Source: Roseiarcus sp963696665
GTDB taxonomy: Bacteria > Pseudomonadota > Alphaproteobacteria > Rhizobiales > Beijerinckiaceae
Assembly (NCBI GenBank): GCA_963696665.1
Contig: CAVOLE010000008.1
Coordinates: forward strand, 930,001 to 994,000
Direction of reading: 5' to 3'
DNA length: 64,000 bases
In this document: piece after piece, positions 16,753 to 25,403 of the stretch
Layout: each line of letters opens with the position of its first letter
Numbering within the stretch: the first letter of the stretch is position 1
Translations under genes and position numbers: made by a program
The notes under the pieces: model-generated
The model's database searches: none
What the model was told of the DNA's origin: nothing
The model's input: the letters and a program-made list of their open reading frames with translations, nothing else

Positions 16753-17253
16753 TCAATCGCCGGTCGCGCCGCGCACCGGAAAGCTCGCCACGAGCGAACC
16801 GCCGTCCTTAAAGCGCAAGGTGACGGAAACCGAGCCTCCGCGCGCCACGGCGGCGGCGGGCGACATGCACATCAGGTGGTATCCGCCGGGCGCGAATTTG
16901 ACCTCGCCGTGGGCGGGCACGGACACGCTATCGATCATCTCCATCCGTTCCTGGCCGTTGTCGTTGACGCTGCGGTGCAGCATGAGGGCGCCGCATCCAG
17001 GCGAGGCGGCGCCGACGAGCGTGCGCGTCCGGCCGGTCTCATTCGACAGGACGAAATATCCGGCGACCGGGCGCGAGGACATGATGAGCCGCAGCCACGG
17101 TTGGCTTATTACGAGCCCCGGCTCCGCCGCCTGCGCCGCCGGATATGACAGCGCCAGCGCCAGCGCGCAAAGCGCCGATCTAGAGACCTGTCCAGCGGCG
17201 GGAGAGCGCGGCGAGGGCGGCGCCGTCTTCGTCGGTCTCCGCAATCGATTCAT
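16753..17253 (-). CDS. pcuC: Periplasmic copper chaperone PCu(A)C
   Basis: This 166-residue exported protein matches the PCuAC copper-site pattern H-X10-M-X21-H-X-M exactly: H93, M104, H126 and M128 (in LHRSVN, QERMEM and GGYHLMCM). A hydrophobic signal region (ALCALALALSYPAAQA) precedes the mature part. PCuAC carries Cu(I) to the CuA centre, often together with Sco. The start overlaps the end of ctaG by 74 bases, and I see no better internal start. It is co-transcribed with ctaG and its stop lies only 7 bases from the end of sco, so the two genes converge. Confidence 0.88.
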   Translation of the reverse strand: MNRLRRPTKTAPPSPRSPAAGQVSRSALCALALALSYPAAQAAEPGLVISQPWLRLIMSSRPVAGYFVLSNETGRTRTLVGAASPGCGALMLHRSVNDNGQERMEMIDSVSVPAHGEVKFAPGGYHLMCMSPAAAVARGGSVSVTLRFKDGGSLVASFPVRGATGD

Positions 17254-18166
17254 CGTTGAGCCTCATCGCGTTCACGACCACGAGCACTCCGACTATGCTC
17301 ATCATCGCGGGGGGAATCCAGATCACGAGGCCCCCGAGCTGCTGATCGTCGAGCGCGCTGATGGAGGGGAAAATACGGCCGCAGAGATTGTAATAGGGAT
17401 AAAGGTCGCGCCATGAGAAGACGATTATCGCGCCGAGCAGGATCTGTGGGAACATGACACCGAGGGAGAGGGCGGCCCGCGCGCCGAAAGACACGCGCGC
17501 CGGCGGCTTCGGCCGCGGGTCGAGAACCAGGCACCAGAACAGGATTCCATCCAGAACCATGCTCCAGTTCATCAGCGCATAAAGCCGCGCGTCGATCATC
17601 GCCCGAAAATGAACCGCCGGGATCAGCCAGAAATAGAACAGTCCCACGAACAGGAACGCCGCCAGCAAAGGCTGCTGCAACACGTGGATCGTCGCGCCGG
17701 CGAAACGGCTTTCGACCAGGCGCCGCGCCCAGCGCGGCATGCCGCGCTTGAGCGTGCCGCCGACCCAACTCAGCGCGATCAGGAATGGGCTGAGATGATG
17801 CATCGCTACGTGCTGGATCCGGTTCAGGAAAAACATGTGCTGCGACCAATATTCGAACCGCGTCTGCAGCACGGCATAGGCGCCGAGCAGCCCGATCACG
17901 AAAACCGCGCGCCGCCAGACGGGGGGGCGCTCCTGCGGCCGCGCGAGCGCCATTCCGCGAAAGAACCAGAGCAGCGTGAGCGCCGTCGCCAAATAGACCA
18001 GGGGCGAGAAATCCCAGGGCGCCCAGACCGGCATTAGCGATGGGTAGCTCTCCGAGATCCAGAACAGGAACACGCCGAAGGCGACAACCGCCCAATCGGC
18101 GGCGAGCCCGTTCCGCCCCGCAGCCCACCGCCACGTCAGGGGCGCATGTAGCCACGTCCGTTCCAT
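17180..18166 (-). CDS. ctaG: CtaG-type (caa3) cytochrome c oxidase assembly membrane protein
   Basis: This is a 328-residue integral membrane protein with about seven to eight hydrophobic segments. It has the histidine-rich features of the CtaG/DUF1404 family, for example RIQHVAMHHLSPFLIALSW and HVLQQPLLAAFLF. This family (distinct from Cox11) helps assemble copper in haem-copper oxidases. Its location with sco and pcuC supports that role. The last about 25 residues overlap the start of pcuC. No clear ribosome site apart from weak purines is visible before the ATG at 18166. Confidence 0.82.
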   Translation of the reverse strand: MERTWLHAPLTWRWAAGRNGLAADWAVVAFGVFLFWISESYPSLMPVWAPWDFSPLVYLATALTLLWFFRGMALARPQERPPVWRRAVFVIGLLGAYAVLQTRFEYWSQHMFFLNRIQHVAMHHLSPFLIALSWVGGTLKRGMPRWARRLVESRFAGATIHVLQQPLLAAFLFVGLFYFWLIPAVHFRAMIDARLYALMNWSMVLDGILFWCLVLDPRPKPPARVSFGARAALSLGVMFPQILLGAIIVFSWRDLYPYYNLCGRIFPSISALDDQQLGGLVIWIPPAMMSIVGVLVVVNAMRLNDESIAETDEDGAALAALSRRWTGL

Positions 18167-18365
18167 GATCCGAAGGGCTAGGCGAAGGTTTGCAGCCTGT
18201 CAAAGCGCCGAAACGACGCGGAGCGGTGGTCGCGGCGCCTCGTCGAAAGAACGATGTATGATCGGCGGTGTTTGGTCGAGGTCGTCCTGCTCCCGCCGGC
18301 CTTTCAGAACGGCCGCGCCGGCCGAGCGAATCGGCGCGTGATATCGCCGGTGTCAGCGGCTCTTA

Positions 18366-18962
18366 TCAGGCCTTGGCGGCCGGGGCCACCGAGCCCGTCG
18401 CGCCCTCGCGGAACTGCCGGACAATAATCTTGCCCACCTCGGCAGCCGAAATGCCTTCAGCGGGATTGCGGCCCAATGCCTGCAACGTCTCCGACACCCA
18501 GCCCGGCGAAACGGCGTTCACCCGAATGGAAATCGACGGCTCCACGGCCGCCGCGCGCACAAAAGCTTCGACCGCGGAATTGACCGTGGTGATGACCGCG
18601 CTGCCTGCAGCGGGATATTGCGACGCAAGACCCGTCGTCAGCGTGATCGCGCCGCCGGGCCGGACCGACTTAAGGCCATAGCGGACGACGTTGACCTGGC
18701 CCAGCAATTTATTGGCCAACGAGAACGTCCAGTCCTCGTCAGTCAACTGATTCCACGGCTTGAAGCGCGCCGTGCCGCCGGCGCAGATGATTCCATCAAC
18801 CGCTCCGATCCGGTCGAACAGCGACACAATCAACTCCGGATCCGAGATATCGACGTGTTCGTCTGAACTGCGCGACGCGCGAATGCACTCGCTTTCGCCG
18901 AACGCCTTCACGACTTCCTTGCCGATCAGCCCGGCGGCCCCAATGACCAATATCTTGCCCAA
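18366..18962 (-). CDS. Short-chain dehydrogenase/reductase lacking the catalytic Tyr/Lys
   Basis: This is a 198-residue Rossmann-fold SDR with the start GKILVIGAAGLIGKEVVKAF and ICAGGTARF in place of the NNAG motif. Where YxxxK is expected the sequence reads ITTVNSAVEAFVR, so both the catalytic tyrosine and lysine are gone. Similar short SDRs of this type are common in proteobacteria and are annotated only as SDR. The TTG start at 18962 has AAGGAG nine bases upstream. It is followed at 57 bases by another SDR gene on the same strand. It may bind NADP as a regulator or use a different mechanism. Confidence 0.75.
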   Translation of the reverse strand: MGKILVIGAAGLIGKEVVKAFGESECIRASRSSDEHVDISDPELIVSLFDRIGAVDGIICAGGTARFKPWNQLTDEDWTFSLANKLLGQVNVVRYGLKSVRPGGAITLTTGLASQYPAAGSAVITTVNSAVEAFVRAAAVEPSISIRVNAVSPGWVSETLQALGRNPAEGISAAEVGKIIVRQFREGATGSVAPAAKA

Positions 18963-19019
18963 GAACGTTCTCCTTCAAGTAGCCGCAAGAATGGAGAGGC
19001 TTGGGTTCGATCGCAAGCG

Positions 19020-19889
19020 TCAGCCGCGTGCGGCCTTGTCGCGCGCGTTCAAGGCCTGGATCGCGTCGCGCGCCGCTTTCCACTCCGCGTCGCCCCAGCG
19101 GCGCAGTTCGTAGAAATTGCCTCCGGTCGCAAGCGCTTCAGCGCCGTCCATCGCGATCGTCTCCCCGCTCAGCCATTCGCAGCCGTCCGACATCAGGAAT
19201 GTCGCCAGATTCTGCAATTCCTCCATCCGACCGACACGACCCATCGGATTGCGCGCGGCGGAAGCGCCGGGCTCGGCGCCGGGCATGAGGCGCTTGCTCA
19301 TGCCCTCGGTCGGGATTTCGCCCGGCGCGATGGCGTTGAGGCGGATGCCATAGCGGCCCCATTCCTGCGCGAGCGACATGGTCATCGCCTGGATCGCCGC
19401 CTTGCTCATCGCCGAAGGCACAACGAACGGGCCGCCGTTGCGCACCCACGTCACGGCGATCGACACCACGCTACCCTTCTGCCTGGCCGCGATCCAGCGC
19501 TTGCCCACCGCCTGCGTGACATAGAAGGTGCCATGCATGACGATATTGGCGATGGCGTCGAATCCGCGCGACGACAGATCCTCAGTGCGCGAGATGAAAT
19601 TGCCGGCGGCGTTGTTGACGAGGCCGGTGAGCGCGCCGTCGCGGAAAATCTCCTCGATCATCGCTTCGACCGCGGCCGCGTCGCGGATGTCGACGCCGTA
19701 GCTTGAGACGCGCCCGCCATGCGCCTTCATGAGCTGCGCAGCGGTCTCGTCGCACACGCCCTTGCGCCGGCCGCAGATGGCGATCTCGGCGCCGAGGCCG
19801 AGGAAACGCTCAGCCATCGCCTTGCCGAGCCCGGTGCCGCCGCCGGTAACGAGGATTTTCTTGCCGGCAAACAGGCCGTCGACGAACAT
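19020..19889 (-). CDS. SDR oxidoreductase of the 2,4-dienoyl-CoA reductase type
   Basis: This is a 289-residue SDR with the cofactor motif TGGGTGLGKAMAERF, NNAAGNFI, and PSAMSKAAIQAMT where classical SDRs have YxxxK. The lack of Tyr with SxxxK retained is typical of NADPH-dependent 2,4-dienoyl-CoA reductases and relatives. GRVGRMEELQNLATFLMSD and GETIAMDGAEAL close the fold. It probably acts in beta-oxidation of unsaturated acyl-CoA. An enoyl-CoA hydratase gene lies just upstream on the same strand, which supports acyl-CoA chemistry. AGGGAGG stands before the ATG. Confidence 0.78.
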   Translation of the reverse strand: MFVDGLFAGKKILVTGGGTGLGKAMAERFLGLGAEIAICGRRKGVCDETAAQLMKAHGGRVSSYGVDIRDAAAVEAMIEEIFRDGALTGLVNNAAGNFISRTEDLSSRGFDAIANIVMHGTFYVTQAVGKRWIAARQKGSVVSIAVTWVRNGGPFVVPSAMSKAAIQAMTMSLAQEWGRYGIRLNAIAPGEIPTEGMSKRLMPGAEPGASAARNPMGRVGRMEELQNLATFLMSDGCEWLSGETIAMDGAEALATGGNFYELRRWGDAEWKAARDAIQALNARDKAARG

Positions 19890-19996
19890 GGGGGCCTCCC
19901 TGGCTCAACGCTCGGCCTGCCAGCCGGATCGGGCTAGGATCAAACGCCTACGCGGTTCCGTCCCGTCAGGGAAGGGCGTGGTTTTCTCAACAAACC

Positions 19997-20815
19997 TCAG
20001 TCGGCGAACCATCCCGGCCTTCCCTCCATCCCCGCGCGTACGGCCTCGATCTGATTTGGCGACCCGATCAGCGCTGCCTGCTCCTTCAATTCGGCAACGA
20101 GGAGAGTGGCGGCCTCGTTGTCGCTCGTCGCGTTCATGAGGCGCTTGATCGCGCGCACTGCGTCCGGGCTGCGGGCGGCGATCTCCTTGGCGGTCGAACG
20201 GCCCTCCGCGAGAGGGTCAGCGTGGAGGGCAGTGGCGAAGCCGTAAGCCAACGCATCGGCGCCCGAGAAAACGCGGCCGGTCATGGCAAGCTCGCGGACG
20301 ATGTCGGAACGGGCGAGTTCGCGCATCAGCGCGATTCCGGCCATGTCGGGCACGAGGCCCCATTTGATCTCGAGGATCGCAAGCCGCGCATCCGGCGCGA
20401 CGTAACGGATATCGGCGCCGAGCGCGATCTGAAAGCCGCCGCCGAACGCGACCCCATGGATCGCGGCGATCACCGGAACGGGAAGCGTGCGCCAGACATA
20501 GGCCGCTTGCTGCCATGCGTTGGCGATCCCATGGGTGCGCGCGGCGATATCGCCGAACTTTTGCCCCGCGCCCCCGCCGGCCATGGCCGCGAAGCTCGCC
20601 TTGTCGAGGCCGGCGCAAAAGCCCCTGCCCGCGCCGGCGAGCACAACGACGCGCAGCCCCGCAGTTTGGCTTAATCTTTCGCCCGCGGCGATGATCGCGT
20701 CGAACATCGCTGGATCGAGCGCGTTGAGCTTGTCGGGACGATTGAGGGTGACCTCGGCGACGCCTTCGGCGATTTCGACTTTTACGCGGTCGCTCAGCGA
20801 TCTTTCGCCCTGCAT
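19997..20815 (-). CDS. Enoyl-CoA hydratase/isomerase family protein
   Basis: This is a 272-residue crotonase-fold protein with VTLNRPDKLNAL, GRGFCAGLD and the oxyanion-hole segment AIHGVAFGGGFQIAL, then EIKWGLVPDM. Crotonases hydrate or isomerise enoyl-CoA. The exact substrate is not clear, and the glutamate pair typical of true hydratases is not obvious. I start at the ATG at 20815, with GGGAGC just upstream. A start at 20836 is possible. Frames extending further upstream overlap the next gene and lack family similarity. It clusters with a dienoyl-CoA reductase-like SDR. Confidence 0.82.
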   Translation of the reverse strand: MQGERSLSDRVKVEIAEGVAEVTLNRPDKLNALDPAMFDAIIAAGERLSQTAGLRVVVLAGAGRGFCAGLDKASFAAMAGGGAGQKFGDIAARTHGIANAWQQAAYVWRTLPVPVIAAIHGVAFGGGFQIALGADIRYVAPDARLAILEIKWGLVPDMAGIALMRELARSDIVRELAMTGRVFSGADALAYGFATALHADPLAEGRSTAKEIAARSPDAVRAIKRLMNATSDNEAATLLVAELKEQAALIGSPNQIEAVRAGMEGRPGWFAD

Positions 20816-20867
20816 GTTTCGCTCCCGGTTCTCCATCATCACAACTAACCGGCCGGAGTTCTCAGCG

Positions 20868-21536
20868 CTATCTCGGCGGCGGGAAGGCCAGCACCTCACC
20901 GGTGTAAGTCTCCACCACTTCGCTGAACGGTTCGCCGTCCGGCGTCGACAGCACCGCGCGGTGCTCGAGCACGTGGCCGGGAATCGCAAGCGCGCCGGCT
21001 TCGTCCGACAGGGGCGCGGCCCCCGTCTCCCAACCCTGCGGGAGCGGCCGCCATAGCAAGTCCGCGGAAAGCGTATGGCGGCGGAAGTGGAGCGCGGCCA
21101 CGGCCTTGCCGAACGGCGTGTCGGTGGTCTGGAGCACATGGTTCATCTCGGGCGTGAGCCGCGCCGGAACGTACCAATTGTCAGCCTCGGAGAGCACATG
21201 GTCGCCGCACTTAAGCCGAACCCGGCGATAGGAAAGCTTCTCGTCCGACTTGACGTCGAGCGCGGCCCGCACGTCGGCGCTTGCCGGCTTGTCTGCGTCG
21301 CTTACGCGTTCGGCGATGATGCGCGGCGGGTCGGCCAACCGGTGATCGCCGCACCAGCGTTCGAGGGTGAGCGTCGCGCTGTCATGGGCGAGGAGATCGG
21401 CGTTCAGCGTTTCGAGGAGCGCTAGCGCTTCGAGCCGGCCAGCAAAACTGTTCGGCCAGGACGCCGGCTCCCCCGCTGACGCGCTCGCCGTCATGATGAA
21501 CCCGACGGCCGCCATCGCCCGCAACGTCCGGCTCAT
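20868..21536 (-). CDS. Secreted protein with chorismate lyase/UTRA-like fold
   Basis: This 222-residue protein has an N-terminal signal region (AMAAVGFIMTASASAG). The mature part contains SYRRVRLKCGDHVLSEADNW and TPFGKAVAALHFRRHTLSAD, which resemble the UbiC/UTRA fold used for small aromatic ligands. Classical UbiC is cytoplasmic, so an exported version is unusual. The start overlaps the stop of the upstream ABC-F gene (ATGA), so the two are translationally coupled. The function is not known. A periplasmic ligand-binding or lyase role is inference only. Confidence 0.65.
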   Translation of the reverse strand: MSRTLRAMAAVGFIMTASASAGEPASWPNSFAGRLEALALLETLNADLLAHDSATLTLERWCGDHRLADPPRIIAERVSDADKPASADVRAALDVKSDEKLSYRRVRLKCGDHVLSEADNWYVPARLTPEMNHVLQTTDTPFGKAVAALHFRRHTLSADLLWRPLPQGWETGAAPLSDEAGALAIPGHVLEHRAVLSTPDGEPFSEVVETYTGEVLAFPPPR

Positions 21537-23383
21537 CTGTCTTCGGCCTCAGCTGTGAGTTCGAACCACGCCTCTTCCGTTGCGGTTAAAGCGCGCTCGA
21601 GCTCGGCGCGCTTCGCCGCCAGATCCGCCATCTTGACTGCATCGCCGTTGCGCGCGCTCGCTTTGGCTAAAGCTTCGTCGACGCGGCGCAGGAGATCCTG
21701 GAAGCGGCTCATTTTGTCTTCGAGCGCAGCGATCCCACGCTTGAGCGGCGTGGGCTCGCGCTTGAGTTTCGCCGTCGGCGCGGGCTCGCTTTCCCGCTTG
21801 CGTCTTTGCTCCGGCCGCTCGGTTCCTCCGAGCACGAACCGGCTGTAATCGGCGACATCGCCCTCGAAGGGCTTCACAGTCCCGTTCGCCGCGAGCCACA
21901 GCCGGTCGACGCAGGCCTCCAGCAGGCGCCGGTCGTGCGACACTAGAATACAGGCGCCCTCATAATCGTTGATCGCCTCGATCAATTCGCCGCGGCTGTC
22001 GATGTCGAGATGGTTGGTCGGCTCGTCGAGGATGAGGAGCTGCGGTCCGTCGAACGCGGCAAGCCCCATCATCAGGCGCGCCTTCTCGCCGCCCGAGAGG
22101 GACTCGACCTTGGTGTCGGCCCGCGCGCCGGAGAAGCCGATCATCGCCGCGCGGCCGCGGATCTTGGATATCGCCTCTCCGCGCATGCGCTCAGCGACGT
22201 GGTCGTAAACGCTGCCGCCAGGCTCGAGCTCATCGATCTGATGCTGGGCGAAATAGCCGACCTGAAGGCGGTTTGCGCGCACTATCTTTCCCGCCATCGG
22301 CTCAAGGCGTCCGGCGATGAGCTTGGCGAAGGTCGACTTGCCGTTGCCGTTCTGCCCGAGGAGGCCGATGCGGTCGTCGTCGGCGAGCGTGAGATCGATG
22401 CGCGAGATGACCGCGCGCCCGTCGTAGCCGGCGCTGACCTTCTCCAGGGTCACGATCGGCGGGCTCAGGCGTTTGGCGACCGGCGGCCACTTGAACGGCT
22501 GCACGCTCTCGTCGACCACCGCCGCGATCGGCTCCATTTTGGCCAGCATCTTGAGCCGCGACTGGGCCTGCACCGCCTTCGACGCCTTGGCGCGAAAGCG
22601 ATCGACGAAAGACTGGAGATGAGCGCGCCGCTCCTCCTGCTTCTTGGCCGCCTTGCCGGCAAGGATCTGCTGCTCACGGCGCTGGCGCTCGAAGCTCGAA
22701 TAACCGCCGGTCCATAAAGTCAGCTTGCCGCGGTCGAGGTGGAGGATCTGCTCAGCGACGTCGTCGAGCAGATCGCGGTCATGGCTGATGACGAGAATCG
22801 TCGCCGGGCAGGTCTTGAGGTAGTCGGTCAGCCACAGCACGCCTTCGAGGTCGAGATAGTTGGTCGGCTCATCGAGCAGCAGGATGTCGGGCTCGGAGAA
22901 CAGCACCGCTGCGAGCGCCACCCGCATCCGCCAGCCGCCGGAAAACTCCTCAAGCGAGCGGCTTTGCGCCGCCTCGTCGAAGCCGAGGCCTTTGAGGATC
23001 CGCGCGGCCCGCGCCGGGGCGTTATGCGCCTCGATGTCGACGAGGCGCGTGTGGATCTCGGCGATGCGCTCGGGCTCGCTCGCGGTTTCCGCTTCAGCCA
23101 TCAAGGCCTCGCGCTCGATGTCGGCGGAGAGCACGAAGTCGATGAGGCTTTCGGCGCCGGCCGGCGCTTCCTGCTCGACGCTGCCGATGCGGGCGCCCTT
23201 AGGGACAACGACCGCGCCACCCTCGGACGCAAGCTCGCCGCGGATGAGGCGGAAGAGCGTGGTCTTGCCCGCGCCGTTGCGCCCAACGAGCCCGACATGC
23301 GCGCCCGACGGCAGCGCGGCGGTCGCGTTGTCGATCAGGAGACGCTCGCCAAGCCGATAGGTGAGGGCGCTGATATGCAGCAT
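21533..23383 (-). CDS. ABC-F family ATPase (Uup/YheS-like)
   Basis: This is a 616-residue protein with two ABC domains in one chain and no membrane part. Domain 1 has GRNGAGKTT and LEEFSGGWRMRVALA; domain 2 has GQNGNGKST and VESLSGGEKARLMM. Both are followed by LLLDEPTNYLD or LILDEPTNHLD. Between them lies the basic linker (FVDRFRAKASKAVQAQSR) that contacts the ribosome. The charged C-terminal tail looks coiled coil. ABC-F proteins act on the ribosome or, for Uup, in genome stability. I start at the ATG at 23383 (MLHISALTYRLGERL), which matches family N-termini; the earlier start at 23419 adds a basic tail. Confidence 0.9.
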   Translation of the reverse strand: MLHISALTYRLGERLLIDNATAALPSGAHVGLVGRNGAGKTTLFRLIRGELASEGGAVVVPKGARIGSVEQEAPAGAESLIDFVLSADIEREALMAEAETASEPERIAEIHTRLVDIEAHNAPARAARILKGLGFDEAAQSRSLEEFSGGWRMRVALAAVLFSEPDILLLDEPTNYLDLEGVLWLTDYLKTCPATILVISHDRDLLDDVAEQILHLDRGKLTLWTGGYSSFERQRREQQILAGKAAKKQEERRAHLQSFVDRFRAKASKAVQAQSRLKMLAKMEPIAAVVDESVQPFKWPPVAKRLSPPIVTLEKVSAGYDGRAVISRIDLTLADDDRIGLLGQNGNGKSTFAKLIAGRLEPMAGKIVRANRLQVGYFAQHQIDELEPGGSVYDHVAERMRGEAISKIRGRAAMIGFSGARADTKVESLSGGEKARLMMGLAAFDGPQLLILDEPTNHLDIDSRGELIEAINDYEGACILVSHDRRLLEACVDRLWLAANGTVKPFEGDVADYSRFVLGGTERPEQRRKRESEPAPTAKLKREPTPLKRGIAALEDKMSRFQDLLRRVDEALAKASARNGDAVKMADLAAKRAELERALTATEEAWFELTAEAEDR

Positions 23384-23553
23384 GGGCGGGCTTTTCGCGC
23401 GGCGCGCCCGCGCTGGCAAGATCGCACCGCCAACGGCTGGACGCGGTCCGCTGGGACAGCATCGATCATCAATTCAAACCGGCCGCGCGTGGTGTATAAG
23501 AGCCATGAAGATTGGATTTAGCTGCAGGCGATATTCAACGTTAGGGGCGCGCT

Positions 23554-25218
23554 GTGTTCATTCGGGACAAGAGGCTAATTCGTTTTATCGCAATCGCTTG
23601 GCTTTCGGCTGCTCTCAGCGTGGGACCGTCAGCATCTCGCGCCGGGGACGACACTGCGGCCCTTGCCGCTGCAGCTTCGGACGCAAAGGCCGTCGCCGCC
23701 AAGGAGGCTGAGCCGACCACCACCAAAGACCCTCAGATCGCGCTCGATGATCTCGAGCTCCTGCTGGAGCCGATGACCAAAGACGAGACGGAGACCGAAG
23801 CCAAGGGCTGGTACGCGCTGCTCCGGGCGAAAGAGCGCGAAATCACGGTGGCGGAACTGGATGTCCGGCGCAAGAACCGCGAAATCGTGCAATTGGAGAA
23901 ACAGAAGACGGCTGCGGCGGACCTGGCGAAGGCCACGGAAGAGGTCAAAGCGGCCACATCCGACAAGGACAAGGAGGCGGCCGCCCAGCGCCTCGCTGAG
24001 GCGCAGAAGAATCTCGCCCAGACGGTCAAAACCGCAAGCAAGGAAACCGCGAAGGAGGAGAAGAAGACCGAAGCGGCCACCGCCGCTATGGCCAAACAAG
24101 CCGAGGCGGCCCCTCCGCCCGCCGCTACTGTGGATTCGGGGACCCCGGCGGCGGGCGTAAAGGTCGTGGCTGCGGCGAGCGACAAGGACGTCTTGCAGAA
24201 GGCGGCCGAATCCGCGGCGAAGAAATCCGACGGCGCGGGCGGCGCCGTAAAGGTTGAGAAGGTGGTCGCGGCGACTGAGAAAGAAGCCGCCGCAGCGGAC
24301 CAAATCAAAACGCTGGCTGAATCAACACCGGCGGCGGCCGGATCGGCGGCGGCGGCGACCGCAACCGGAGCGGCGACCGCCGCGGTCGCCGATACGTCGA
24401 AAAAGGCCGAAAAACTGGCTGAAAAGGCCGACGAGGTGACCGCCGCCAAGACCGACGTCAAAGTCCAGCTCGTCGATTACAGCACGCAATTGATGGGCGA
24501 GCGCACCGCGCTCACAGACCGCCTGAAACTGGTCCTCGACAAATTCGAAGCCAAGGGCGGCGACGGCAAGCCGTATCGCCTCTACATCGCCTCGATCGGC
24601 GGCATCAAGATCGACGTTACGGATCGGACCGCGACTCTGGCGAGAATTTCAGGCTGGCTATCCTCTGGCGAGGGCGGACTCAGGCTGGCGCGCGATGTGG
24701 GAACATTTCTCGCCTATATCATCGGCTCGATCATCGTCGCCAGGATCGTGCGCATGATCCTGCGGCGGGTCATGAGCAGGAACCACGTGACCTCGCATCT
24801 CTTGCGCGACTTCATCATCTCGTCCTCCGGGCGCGTCATTGTCGCAATTGGCTTCCTGCTCGCTTTGTCGGCGCTTGAGGTGAACCTCGCGCCTCTGCTC
24901 GCGGTCATCGGCGCGGCAGGCTTCGTCGTCGCCTTCGCGTTGCAGGGCACGCTCAGCAATTTCGCCAGCGGCCTCCTCATCATGGTGTTCAAGCCATTCG
25001 ACGTCGGCGATTACGTCGAGGTCGGAGGCGGCATCAAGGGCAAGGTGACCCATGTCACCATCTTCAGCACTTACATCCGCACGGATGATGGGCTCGTGAA
25101 GATCGTGCCCAACGACAACATCTGGAAGAACGTCATCGTCAACGAAACGACCGGGGTGGTGAAGGCTCCGCCCGCGGGCGAGGCGAAAGCGCCCGAGGGG
25201 AATGCCGAAGCCTCGTGA
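23554..25218 (+). CDS. MscS-type mechanosensitive channel with long Ala/Lys/Glu-rich periplasmic region
   Basis: This is a 554-residue protein starting at GTG. A signal peptide or first membrane helix (IRFIAIAWLSAALSV) is followed by about 300 residues of low-complexity Ala/Lys/Glu sequence predicted to be coiled coil or disordered, with KKAEKLAEKADEV-like repeats. The MscS core follows: two or three membrane helices, the pore helix ending near residues 462-475 (LQGTLSNFASGLLIM), then FKPFDVGDYVEVGG and the beta domain. The cytoplasmic C-terminal domain is short, ending soon after NDNIWKNVIVNET. It probably protects against hypo-osmotic shock. The long N-terminal part is unusual for the family and may act as a periplasmic sensor. 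Confidence 0.85.
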   Translation: MFIRDKRLIRFIAIAWLSAALSVGPSASRAGDDTAALAAAASDAKAVAAKEAEPTTTKDPQIALDDLELLLEPMTKDETETEAKGWYALLRAKEREITVAELDVRRKNREIVQLEKQKTAAADLAKATEEVKAATSDKDKEAAAQRLAEAQKNLAQTVKTASKETAKEEKKTEAATAAMAKQAEAAPPPAATVDSGTPAAGVKVVAAASDKDVLQKAAESAAKKSDGAGGAVKVEKVVAATEKEAAAADQIKTLAESTPAAAGSAAAATATGAATAAVADTSKKAEKLAEKADEVTAAKTDVKVQLVDYSTQLMGERTALTDRLKLVLDKFEAKGGDGKPYRLYIASIGGIKIDVTDRTATLARISGWLSSGEGGLRLARDVGTFLAYIIGSIIVARIVRMILRRVMSRNHVTSHLLRDFIISSSGRVIVAIGFLLALSALEVNLAPLLAVIGAAGFVVAFALQGTLSNFASGLLIMVFKPFDVGDYVEVGGGIKGKVTHVTIFSTYIRTDDGLVKIVPNDNIWKNVIVNETTGVVKAPPAGEAKAPEGNAEAS

Positions 25219-25251
25219 GGTGAAGCTAGAGCACGCCGCGTTCGGACGGAA

Positions 25252-25287
25252 TCGTCATCGCGAGGAGCGAAGCGACGTGGCGATCCA
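25252..25287. repeat. REP-like dispersed repeat in the mscS-aqpZ gap
   Basis: The sequence CGTCATCGCGAGGAGCGAAG, continuing CGACGTGGCGATCCAG, is a variant of the very widespread intergenic repeat CGTCATTGCGAGxxGCGAAGC...GCAATCCAG. It lies between the converging mscS and aqpZ genes, the usual place for such elements. Only one copy is visible in this window. Confidence 0.55.
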
Positions 25288-25320
25288 GGGCTCGCGGGGC
25301 GCCCGACGTTCCCCAGGATT

Positions 25321-25360
25321 GGGGCGGAAACGCGCGGGCCTCCTACCGCGGTTCCGCCCC
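25321..25360. terminator. Hairpin between converging mscS and aqpZ genes
   Basis: GGGGCGGAA (25321-25329) pairs perfectly with TTCCGCCCC (25352-25360), and the intervening CGCG and CGCGG can pair further. It lies between two converging genes and probably stops or protects transcripts from both directions. There is no T-run, so it is not a textbook intrinsic terminator. Confidence 0.45.
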
Positions 25361-25403
25361 ATGCAATTCCGAGGGTGGGGACCCCGAAGCCGGCCCGGTT
25401 CGC

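Noticed and set aside
16740..16756. Small hairpin TTGAGC/GCTCAA between sco and pcuC stops
   Set aside because: The stem is only six bases and lacks a T-run on either strand, so I do not call a terminator.
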